A stretch of DNA of 33,517 nt from Candidatus Baltobacteraceae bacterium. GTDB lineage: Bacteria > Vulcanimicrobiota > Vulcanimicrobiia > Vulcanimicrobiales > Vulcanimicrobiaceae. Of this stretch, positions 7,328-14,686 are shown in pieces (within the stretch, counting starts at the first letter, position 1; every line of letters begins with the position of its first letter). Location of the stretch: assembly GCA_036559195.1 (NCBI GenBank), contig DATBTN010000022.1, forward strand, positions 1 through 33,517. The letters run 5' to 3'. Made by a program: the position numbers and the translations under genes. Under the pieces are notes generated by a model that was not told the DNA's origin, searched no databases, and saw only the letters and a list, made by a program, of their open reading frames with translations.

Positions 7328-8953
7328 CTAGATCGACCATTGCCAGGCGTTCCAGTCTTCGCTTACGCCGTTGGGCGCGAAGTTTTGGAGATCGGGGTTC
7401 ATCGCGTACCGGCGCTTGGGATAGTAGAGGAAGAGGACGGGGACGTCTTGCGCGAGCAGCGCTTGCGTTTTCGCGTAGGCTGCCTTGCGGACGTTTCGGT
7501 CGAAGCTGTGCAGCGCGACGTTCTCGGCGGCGTCGAATTGTTTGTTGCAGTAATTCGCGATGTTGTTGCCGTTGGGCGGCACGTACGCGCACATGAATTG
7601 CTGCGAGTCGTCGGGATCGATTCCGGCTATCCAGGCATAGAGCCCGAGATCGTATTTGCCGCCGAGCAAAATGCCGCCCAGCTGCTGGGTCGCATACAAG
7701 AGCGTGTAGTTATAGCTCTTGATTGAAAGATCGACGCCGATGCGGCGCAGCTCCGATTGCACCTCGGCACCGATGACCTGCGAGGTGGGATTTCCCTGAC
7801 CGTAGACCAGCTGCAGTTCGAGCCGCTTGCCGTTCTTGCTCCGGATACCGTCGGCACCCGTCTTCCAGCCGGCCGCTTCGAGAAGCTGCGCGGCCTTCGC
7901 CGAATCGTAGGCGTAGATGGTTACGTTGGGGTCGTAGGCCCAGGAACTCTTGGCGATGTCTTCGGTGGCGAGATCCGCCGCGCCGTACGTATTGTCGCGC
8001 GTGATCGAGGCCGCGTCGATACCGTAGGCCAGCGCGCGGCGCACGCGCACGTCGTCGAGCGGAGGCCGTTTGAGGTTGAGATCGATCGACTCGTAGGCGG
8101 GCGAGCCCGGCAGAAGCACCCGGACGTTTGCCGCCGATCGCAAATCGCGCACGATCGGAAATGAGATGTCGTTGAGCAAGTCGGCGGAATGCGAGCGCAA
8201 ACTGGCCTCGCGCGTGTTGTCGTCGGTCACGAACCGTACGACGATGCGCCGCAGTTTTGGCTTCCCTTTGAAGTAGTCGTCGTTCGCGACGAACTCCACG
8301 TGATCGCCGTGCACCCACTTCACGACTTTAAACGGTCCGGTACCGATCGGCAGAGCGTTAAACGGCGCGCGATTGATGTTCGGATACTTGGCCAGAATGT
8401 GTTCGGGAACGACGCGAAACGGGTCGTCGCTCTCGCCGAAGACCGTGTCGACGAACGGCGCGAACGCTTCTTTCAAATGAAATATCACGGTGTACGGGTC
8501 CGGCGTATCGACCGAGGAGACCACGTCGTAGCCGCGTCGCTCGACCACGTTGTTATTGGGGTTCATGACCGCTTGCCACGAGAACTTCACGTCCTTGGCC
8601 GTAAACGGCACGCCGTCTTGCCACTTCACGTTCTTGCGCAAATGATAGGTCACCGTACGCCCGTCCTTGGCGATGCCGCCGTTGGCTAACGTGGGTACCG
8701 TGGCCGCAAGATCGGGGACGTCGTTGCCCTTATCGTCGACCGTAACGAGCAGATCGAATGCGAGGCCCGCGAGAAAATTATCCGAGGTGTTGCTTGCGAG
8801 CAGCGGGTTGAGCGAGTTGGGATTGGCCCAATCGTCGACGCGCAGAACTTCGGGCTGGGTCCACGGATGGCGCGTGCCGATCGGCGTGCCGTTTCCGGTG
8901 CGCGAACACGCGGCGAGAAAGAGCAGAAGCACTGCGGCCCGGAGCGCGCGCAA
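7328..8953 (-). CDS. ABC transporter substrate-binding lipoprotein, family 5 (oligopeptide/nickel type)
   Basis: The 541-residue protein begins with a lipoprotein signal: a charged start, a Leu-rich core and LAAC with the lipidated Cys at residue 16. It then shows the SBP family 5 fold: LNPLLASNTSDNF, YHLRKNVKWQDGVPFTAKDV, GTGPFKVVKW and RVRRALAYGID. It would capture peptides or similar ligands outside the membrane and hand them to an ABC permease. No permease or ATPase gene is in the window, so it is an orphan. TTG 8953 is the start that gives a proper signal peptide; it lies 4 nt after the stop of the upstream EgtB-like gene, implying coupling. The ligand cannot be read from sequence. Confidence 0.9.
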   Translation of the reverse strand: MRALRAAVLLLFLAACSRTGNGTPIGTRHPWTQPEVLRVDDWANPNSLNPLLASNTSDNFLAGLAFDLLVTVDDKGNDVPDLAATVPTLANGGIAKDGRTVTYHLRKNVKWQDGVPFTAKDVKFSWQAVMNPNNNVVERRGYDVVSSVDTPDPYTVIFHLKEAFAPFVDTVFGESDDPFRVVPEHILAKYPNINRAPFNALPIGTGPFKVVKWVHGDHVEFVANDDYFKGKPKLRRIVVRFVTDDNTREASLRSHSADLLNDISFPIVRDLRSAANVRVLLPGSPAYESIDLNLKRPPLDDVRVRRALAYGIDAASITRDNTYGAADLATEDIAKSSWAYDPNVTIYAYDSAKAAQLLEAAGWKTGADGIRSKNGKRLELQLVYGQGNPTSQVIGAEVQSELRRIGVDLSIKSYNYTLLYATQQLGGILLGGKYDLGLYAWIAGIDPDDSQQFMCAYVPPNGNNIANYCNKQFDAAENVALHSFDRNVRKAAYAKTQALLAQDVPVLFLYYPKRRYAMNPDLQNFAPNGVSEDWNAWQWSI

Positions 8954-8957
8954 ACCG

Positions 8958-10232
8958 CTACGCGCTCACGAGGCGAAACTTCGCGTACATGTACGGATAG
9001 TCGGCGTAGAACCAGTTGCGGAAGCTCCGCCGCACGAGTTCGCGTGCCGTAACGGGCGATGCGCCCTTCATCACGTAGTGGCGCCCGTCGAAGAAGTCGG
9101 CGCTGTATTGCGGATACGAAGCCATCGGTTCGAATCCCGGGAACGGTGCGAAGACCGTGCTCGTCCACTCCCAGCCGTTGCCGATGAGATCGTGCACGTC
9201 CCAGGCACTCGCTCCGGCCGGATTCGCGTCGACGGGTTCGGGGTCGAACCGATTGAAATCGAAGTTCCCGCGCTCGGCCGTTGGAGTTTCGTCACCCCAC
9301 GGAAACGGACGCTCCGCTCCGCTCGGCGTTCCGAAGGCCGCGCGGTGGTATTCGGCCTCCGACGGCAAGCGCGAGCCTTTCCAAGCGGCGTAGGCCTGCG
9401 CCTGATCGTGCGTCGCGTACACCGGCCAGGACCGCGGCAACGGCAGCGTTTCGAAGACGCCGAGCAGATACCAATCGCCGTCGCGTTCGATCCAGAACGG
9501 CGGCGGCGGCCCGCCGGCGCGTACGAATTCCAGATAGTCCGCGTTCGTCACCGGATACCGCTCGATCCCGAACGCGGGAACGCGGACTTCGTGCCGGCCG
9601 AACTCGTTATCCCACCCGAACGGAATGCTTCCCGGGTCCGCACCGAGCGTCGCCGTTCCGCCGGCAATCGCGACGAGGTCGTTTCGCGGCGGCGCGGGAT
9701 CGTGATGATCTTGCGCGATGCGTCCCTTGAGATCGGGGCCGAGCCGATGGATGATGTAGAGCAGCGTTTCGTGATGCATCGGCTCGTGCTCGAGTGCGGT
9801 GTAGATGGCTTGTCCGCGCGCCAGGCGCGGCGCGCGATCGTCGTGCAGCACCGCCGTTTCGATCGCCTCGAGAACGCGATCGTCGCAGGCGCGGCCGAAG
9901 GCTTCGATTGCGGCCTTCTGCGGCCAATCGCGCCGTTCGTGGCGGTTCGCATCGGTCAGCGAGCCGGGATCGATGCCGCGTTCGAAGAGCTTCTCGAGGA
10001 GCGGATCGACCGGCGCCTCGCCGAGCGCGCGTTCGTTAAACGTGAGGAAGCTAAATGCCGGGATATGGCCTTCGTAAAACGCGAACGGGTGCCGCAGCGG
10101 AATCGGACGGGCGTAGTATGCGGCCGGATCGATCAGCGCGAAGATCTGCGCGGACCGGGCGCGATTGCGCCGGTACCAGTCGGCAAGAAGCGGGCGATCG
10201 AGAGCCGGGGTTGCCGGTGCCAGGGTCTGCAT
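8958..10232 (-). CDS. EgtB/SenA/OvoA-type non-haem iron sulfoxide synthase
   Basis: The 424-residue protein joins an N-terminal DinB-like helical domain to a C-terminal FGE-sulfatase (SUMF1) domain, the layout of enzymes that couple a thiol or selenol to histidine or hercynine using O2. The iron ligands are present: His56 in GHIP and the HX3HXE motif HEPMHHE (His149, His153). The FGE part shows WDVHDLIGNGWEWT and, at the end, RRSFRNWFYADYPYMYAKFR. No histidine methyltransferase (EgtD), selenosugar synthase or lyase is adjacent, so ergothioneine, selenoneine and ovothiol roles cannot be separated. I use ATG 10232, which has AAGGTGAGG upstream; GTG 10241 is possible. It sits inside a tight operon with ALDH and the lipoprotein gene. 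Confidence 0.85.
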   Translation of the reverse strand: MQTLAPATPALDRPLLADWYRRNRARSAQIFALIDPAAYYARPIPLRHPFAFYEGHIPAFSFLTFNERALGEAPVDPLLEKLFERGIDPGSLTDANRHERRDWPQKAAIEAFGRACDDRVLEAIETAVLHDDRAPRLARGQAIYTALEHEPMHHETLLYIIHRLGPDLKGRIAQDHHDPAPPRNDLVAIAGGTATLGADPGSIPFGWDNEFGRHEVRVPAFGIERYPVTNADYLEFVRAGGPPPPFWIERDGDWYLLGVFETLPLPRSWPVYATHDQAQAYAAWKGSRLPSEAEYHRAAFGTPSGAERPFPWGDETPTAERGNFDFNRFDPEPVDANPAGASAWDVHDLIGNGWEWTSTVFAPFPGFEPMASYPQYSADFFDGRHYVMKGASPVTARELVRRSFRNWFYADYPYMYAKFRLVSA

Positions 10233-10242
10233 GTTCCTCACC

Positions 10243-11676
10243 TTACCCTAAATATTCAGCCAATCCGTGAACGCCGCCCTCGCGGCCGAATCCCGACTCG
10301 CGGTAGCCGCCGAAGGGCGACGACGGGTCGAACTGGTTGAAGGTGTTACACCATACCACACCCGCCCGCAAGTGTTGCGCGACGAACATGTTTTTGCTCC
10401 CTTTGTCGGTCCAGATACCGGCCGAGAGTCCGTACGGCGTGTTGTTGGCTTTTTCGATCGCCTCCTCGGGCGTTCGGAAGGTGATGATCGAAAGAACGGG
10501 CCCGAAGATCTCCTCGCGCGCGATGCGGTGCGATTGCGACACGTTGGTGAAAAACGAGGCGGGGAAATAATATCCGCGCTCGGGTATCGTGCACGACTGC
10601 TGCACGAGCGTGGCGCCCGCTTCGACGCCGCTGCGCACCAGTTCGTTTATACGTTCGAGCTGGATCTTCGAATTGATCGCGCCGATGTCAGTGTTTTTAT
10701 CGAGCGGATTGCCGAGCCGCAGCGTCTCGAGGCGTTCGGTGAGACGCACGACGATTTCGTCGTGTGCGCTCTCTTGCACGAGCAGACGCGAACCGGCGCA
10801 GCAGACGTGCCCCTGATTAAAGTAGATCCCGTTGACCACGCCTTCGATGGCCTGATCCATCGGCGCGTCGGCAAACACGATGTGCGCGGCTTTACCGCCG
10901 AGTTCGAGCGTGAGACGTTTTGCGGTGCCCGCGACCGAACGCGCGATCGCCTTGCCGACGTCGGTCGATCCCGTAAACGCGATCTTATCGATATCGGGAT
11001 GATCGACGAGCGCCGCACCGGTGGCGCCGTCGCCGGTTACCACGTTGACGACGCCGGGCGGTAAATCGCACTCGCGCACGATCGCCGCGAGTGCGAGCGC
11101 GGTCAGCGGCGTCGTTTCGGCCGGCTTGAGGACGACCGTATTTCCGCATGCGAGGGCGGGCGCGATCTTCCAGGCGGCCATCAGCAGCGGAAAGTTCCAA
11201 GGCACGATCTGCCCGGCGACGCCGATCGGACGCGGAATCTCGCCGGCCCGCATCGCCCACTCGAGCTTATCGGCCCAGCCCGCGTAGTAGAAGAAGTGCG
11301 CCGCCGCGAGCGGCACGTCGAAGTCGCGCGACTCTTTGATCGGCTTGCCGCCGTCCATCGTTTCGAGCACCGCGAGTTCGCGCGAACGCTCCGTAATGGC
11401 GCGCGCGATGCGATAGATGTACTTGGCGCGATCGGCCGGACGCAACTTGCGCCAGTACTTGTCATAGGCTTTACGCGCCGCGCGAACCGCGCGATCTACG
11501 TCGGCGGCGTCGCCGTAGGCGATCTCGGCCAGATGCGCTTCGTTGGACGGATCGATCGTCGCGAAGTAGCGCCCGCTCGCGGGCGCGCTCCACTGACCGT
11601 TGATGAAGAGCCCGTACCGTTCGCGGATCGCGACGGCGGTCGTTTCCGGCGCCGGCGCGTAATCGAAGATCGCCAT
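10243..11676 (-). CDS. NAD(P)-dependent aldehyde dehydrogenase
   Basis: This 477-residue ALDH oxidises an aldehyde to the acid. All catalytic parts are visible: VPWNFP (Asn161), VLKPAE (Lys184), FTGSTDVGK, LELGGK (Glu258) and HVCCAGSR, whose Cys292 aligns with the catalytic Cys. EEIFGPV and the closing GGYRESGFGREGG are typical. It starts 3 nt after the deoC stop with GAAGGA upstream, so the two are coupled. The likely job is to oxidise acetaldehyde or a related aldehyde released by DeoC. The short dead ALDH homologue at 1394-2269 may be its partner, as the second domain is in ALDH16, but that is inference. Confidence 0.92.
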   Translation of the reverse strand: MAIFDYAPAPETTAVAIRERYGLFINGQWSAPASGRYFATIDPSNEAHLAEIAYGDAADVDRAVRAARKAYDKYWRKLRPADRAKYIYRIARAITERSRELAVLETMDGGKPIKESRDFDVPLAAAHFFYYAGWADKLEWAMRAGEIPRPIGVAGQIVPWNFPLLMAAWKIAPALACGNTVVLKPAETTPLTALALAAIVRECDLPPGVVNVVTGDGATGAALVDHPDIDKIAFTGSTDVGKAIARSVAGTAKRLTLELGGKAAHIVFADAPMDQAIEGVVNGIYFNQGHVCCAGSRLLVQESAHDEIVVRLTERLETLRLGNPLDKNTDIGAINSKIQLERINELVRSGVEAGATLVQQSCTIPERGYYFPASFFTNVSQSHRIAREEIFGPVLSIITFRTPEEAIEKANNTPYGLSAGIWTDKGSKNMFVAQHLRAGVVWCNTFNQFDPSSPFGGYRESGFGREGGVHGLAEYLG

Positions 11677-11679
11677 CGT

Positions 11680-12561
11680 TTAGTCCTTCGGGAAGTAATC
11701 GGGGCCGGCGTAGCTTCCGGTCTGTTCTTTCTCGTACTGCATGAGCAAATCGTCGAGCAGCGAACTCGCGCCGATGCGAAAGAGATCGGGCGTCAACCAC
11801 GCCGCGCCGAGCGTCTCTTTGACGACGACCAGATACGTCATCGCTTGTTTCGTCGTGCGGACGCCGCCGGCAACCTTGAGTCCCGCGCGACGGCCCGTGC
11901 GGCGCGCGTAGTCCCGAATCGCCTCGCACATGACGACGGCGACCGGAAACGTGGCGCTGGTTCCGGCCTTGCCGGTGGAGGTTTTAATCACATCGGCGCC
12001 GGCTTCGAGTGCGAGGTCGCTCGCGCGGCGCACGTTGTCGTAACTGACGAGTTCGCCCGTTTCGAGGATGACCTTGAGATGGATCGTGCCGCAAACGCGT
12101 TTGACGGCGACGATCTCGTCGTAGACCTGCCGTTCTTTGCCCGAAAGAAACGCGCCGCGGTCGATCACCATGTCGATCTCGTCGGCGCCGGATGCGATCG
12201 CGGCTTGCGTGTCGGCGAGGCGCACCTCAAGCGACGAGAGGCCGCTTGGAAATGCGGTCGCGACCGACGCGACCTTCACCGTGCTGCCGCGTAACGCGTC
12301 CTTCGCAACCGCGACTAGGCTCGGATAGACGCAGACCGCCGCGACGCTCGGAACGTCGGGCAGATGCGGCGCCGGCGCGATCGCCTTCGCGCAGAGCGAT
12401 CGAACGCGGCCTTCGGAATCTTTGCCTTCGAGCGTGGTGAGATCCATGCATCCGATCGCCAGACGAATGCCGGCAACTTTGGTGCTGGTTTTGATCGAAC
12501 GCTTCGCAAGTGCCCCTGCGCGCGTCTCGAGCATGACGGCGTCGACGGTCGCGATGGTCAT
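11680..12561 (-). CDS. deoC: Deoxyribose-phosphate aldolase
   Basis: DeoC cleaves 2-deoxyribose-5-phosphate to glyceraldehyde-3-phosphate and acetaldehyde in deoxynucleoside breakdown. The 293-residue protein has the Schiff-base Lys193 in VIKTSTGK, Lys229 in GLKVAGGVRT, Asp130 in DEIDMVID and the KVILETG strand, all as in the E. coli enzyme. It carries roughly 40 extra N-terminal residues relative to the E. coli protein. The ATG lies 6 nt after the hppD stop, and the stop is 3 nt before the ALDH start. No deoxynucleoside phosphorylase or phosphopentomutase gene is in the window, so the substrate supply must be encoded elsewhere. Confidence 0.95.
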   Translation of the reverse strand: MTIATVDAVMLETRAGALAKRSIKTSTKVAGIRLAIGCMDLTTLEGKDSEGRVRSLCAKAIAPAPHLPDVPSVAAVCVYPSLVAVAKDALRGSTVKVASVATAFPSGLSSLEVRLADTQAAIASGADEIDMVIDRGAFLSGKERQVYDEIVAVKRVCGTIHLKVILETGELVSYDNVRRASDLALEAGADVIKTSTGKAGTSATFPVAVVMCEAIRDYARRTGRRAGLKVAGGVRTTKQAMTYLVVVKETLGAAWLTPDLFRIGASSLLDDLLMQYEKEQTGSYAGPDYFPKD

Positions 12562-12567
12562 GTGCGT

Positions 12568-13707
12568 TTAGAGCGTCCCGCGCTTTTCCTGTTCTTTCTC
12601 GATCGAGACGAAGAGCGCTTTGAAGTTGCCCTTTCCGAAGCTCAGACTGCCCTTGCGTTGGATGATCTCGAAAAATACCGTCGGACGATCCTGCAGCGGT
12701 TTGGTGAAGATCTGCAGCATGTAGCCGAGGTCGTCGCGATCGACGAGGATGCGTAACTCGCGCAGCATCTGCATCGCCTCGTCGATGTGACCGACGCGCG
12801 CTTCGAGATCGTCGTAATAACTATCGGGCGTGTCGAGGAACTCGACCCCGTTGGTCTTGAGCGCTCGAATCGTCGCGATGATATCGTCGGTGCGGATCGC
12901 GACGTGTTGCACGCCCGCGCCGCGATAGAAGTCCAGATACTCCTCGATCTGGGATTTCTTCTTGCCTTGCGCGGGTTCGTTGATCGGGAACTTCACGCGG
13001 TGTTCGGCGTCGGTCATGACTTTCGAACGCAGCGCCGTGTACTCGGTCGAGATGTCCTTATCGTCGAACGAGACGAGCTGCGAAAAGCCGAAGACCTTCG
13101 CGTAGAAGTCGCCCCAGGGGTCCATCTCTCCCCAGCCGACGTTTCCGACGCAATGATCGATGAACTGCAGACCGGGCTTCTGCGCGAACGCAACCGTCCC
13201 GTGCTGCGCCACGAACCCCGGCATGAATATCCCGCGGTAGCCATCGCGCTGGATGAAGCTATGCACCGTTTCGCCATAGGTGGCGATCGTTGCTTTGACG
13301 ATTCGCCCGTTCGCGTCCGATGACACCGTTGGCTCGAGTACCGCTTTGGCGCCGCCGGCGATCGCCTGGTCGAACGCGGCGCGCGCATCCTTCACGAGAA
13401 TGGCGACATCCTTAACACCGTCGCCGTGAAGCGCCACGTGTTTCGCGATGGCGTCGTCCGGACGCAAACTCGAGGTCAGCGCGAAGCGCAGCTTATTTTG
13501 AACCAAAACGTAGGAGGCGCGGTCTTGAACGCCGGTCTCGGGGCCCGCGTAGGCGACCCGGTCGAAGCCGAACGCCGAACAGTAATAGTGCGCGGCCTGT
13601 TTGGCGTTGCCGACGTAGAACTCGAGGTAGTCCCAATCGATCTGGGCCAGCGGGTTGGTCTTCGGCGAACTCATCGTTGTCATAGCGGGATGCACTTGGC
13701 GCACCAC
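12568..13707 (-). CDS. hppD: 4-hydroxyphenylpyruvate dioxygenase
   Basis: HppD turns 4-hydroxyphenylpyruvate into homogentisate, the second step of tyrosine breakdown. The two-barrel VOC fold is clear, with YVGNAKQAAHYY early and the Fe(II) ligands in FIDHCVGNV, VQHVAIRT and FFEIIQRKG. ATG codons at 13683 and 13674 have no Shine-Dalgarno sequence. GTG 13707 has GGAGGAG 9 nt upstream and is in frame, so I prefer it; the protein is then 379 residues. The start lies 18 bases from the divergent gene at 13726, so any promoter for one gene must lie inside the other. It leads a run with deoC, ALDH, the EgtB-like gene and the lipoprotein gene. Confidence 0.93.
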   Translation of the reverse strand: MVRQVHPAMTTMSSPKTNPLAQIDWDYLEFYVGNAKQAAHYYCSAFGFDRVAYAGPETGVQDRASYVLVQNKLRFALTSSLRPDDAIAKHVALHGDGVKDVAILVKDARAAFDQAIAGGAKAVLEPTVSSDANGRIVKATIATYGETVHSFIQRDGYRGIFMPGFVAQHGTVAFAQKPGLQFIDHCVGNVGWGEMDPWGDFYAKVFGFSQLVSFDDKDISTEYTALRSKVMTDAEHRVKFPINEPAQGKKKSQIEEYLDFYRGAGVQHVAIRTDDIIATIRALKTNGVEFLDTPDSYYDDLEARVGHIDEAMQMLRELRILVDRDDLGYMLQIFTKPLQDRPTVFFEIIQRKGSLSFGKGNFKALFVSIEKEQEKRGTL

Positions 13708-13725
13708 CTGCGAACTCTCCTCCGT

Positions 13726-14682
13726 ATGACCACTTCCTCGGGGCAACTCCCAGCCGCCACGGCGGCGTTTTCGGCCTTGATCGACTACGCCGGACTCTTT
13801 CCACCGGCGAAACTCGCCATGACCGAGGCGCTGCGCGAGTACGCCGAGGCGCGCCGCGCGCCGCACGCGTGGACGATCGGGCGCTTCATCGTGCCCGCCA
13901 GCCGCATGGGCGAACTGCTCGCGGCGCTCGACCAAACGCAGCCCGGCGAGGCGGCCCTGCCGGCGAGCGTCATCGTCGATGCCGAACCGGAACCGCGGGC
14001 GTGGCTGGCGAGCGCGCGGGCGGCGCTCGCCGGCATCGCCGCGCTGCGCCGCGATGGGCGCATCGCGATCGAAGCGCTCGAAGTGCCGCTTCCGCCGCTG
14101 GTCACGCGCCGCGAGACGTACGATGCCCCGGTCGGACAGTTTGCCATGCTCCTCGAAGGCGCCGCCTTGCGCGACCTGCCCGTCTATCTCGAGATTCCAC
14201 GCAACGAGCGATTCGCGGAGTTGCTCTCCGGCGCGCTTTTCGCGTTCGCGCGACACCGGCTGCGCGCGAAGGTGCGATGCGGCGGCATCACTGCCGATGC
14301 CGTTCCAGCGCCGGCGGAGCTGGCGGCGTTCGTCCATGCGGCCCATGCCGAACGTGTGGCGTTCAAAGCGACGGCCGGACTGCATCACCCCGTGCGCCAC
14401 TCCAACGACGCGAGCGGGTTCGTCATGCACGGGTTTCTCAATCTTCTCGGCGCCGCGGTCTTCGCCCGAGACGGAGCCGATACGGCGGACCTGACGGCGA
14501 TTCTCGAAGAAGACGATCCGGCGGCGTTTGGGATCGACGGCGCCGGCTTGCGCGTTGACGGCCGGAGCGCCGCGCTCTCGCAGATCGAGCTAGCGCGTCG
14601 CGAGTCGTTCGTGAGTTACGGCAGCTGCAGCTTGAGCGAGCCGATCGGCGATCTCATCGCGCTCGGCATGCTCGAAGGATAG
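13726..14682 (+). CDS. Conserved protein of unknown function next to fumarylacetoacetase
   Basis: I recognise no characterised family in this 318-residue protein. It starts MTTSSGQLPAATAAFSALID, has alternating strand and helix character suggesting a TIM-barrel-like fold, and contains motifs that look like an active site: LRAKVRCGGI near residue 183, VAFKATAGLHHPVRH near 210, and SYGSCSLSEP near the end. I recall similar KATAGLHHP proteins in other soil bacteria without an assigned role. It is divergent from hppD by 18 bases and 4 bases ahead of the fahA start, so it is probably co-expressed with the homogentisate pathway. No Shine-Dalgarno sequence precedes ATG 13726, so it may be translated from a leaderless or near-leaderless mRNA. 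An in-frame ATG at 13690 is less likely. Confidence 0.8.
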   Translation: MTTSSGQLPAATAAFSALIDYAGLFPPAKLAMTEALREYAEARRAPHAWTIGRFIVPASRMGELLAALDQTQPGEAALPASVIVDAEPEPRAWLASARAALAGIAALRRDGRIAIEALEVPLPPLVTRRETYDAPVGQFAMLLEGAALRDLPVYLEIPRNERFAELLSGALFAFARHRLRAKVRCGGITADAVPAPAELAAFVHAAHAERVAFKATAGLHHPVRHSNDASGFVMHGFLNLLGAAVFARDGADTADLTAILEEDDPAAFGIDGAGLRVDGRSAALSQIELARRESFVSYGSCSLSEPIGDLIALGMLEG

Positions 14683-14686
14683 CGTC

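Noticed and set aside
12568-14430. hppD extended to a 620-residue protein by upstream open frame
   Set aside because: The extra N-terminal residues are antisense to the gene at 13726 and look like shadow sequence. GTG 13707 has a good ribosome-binding site.
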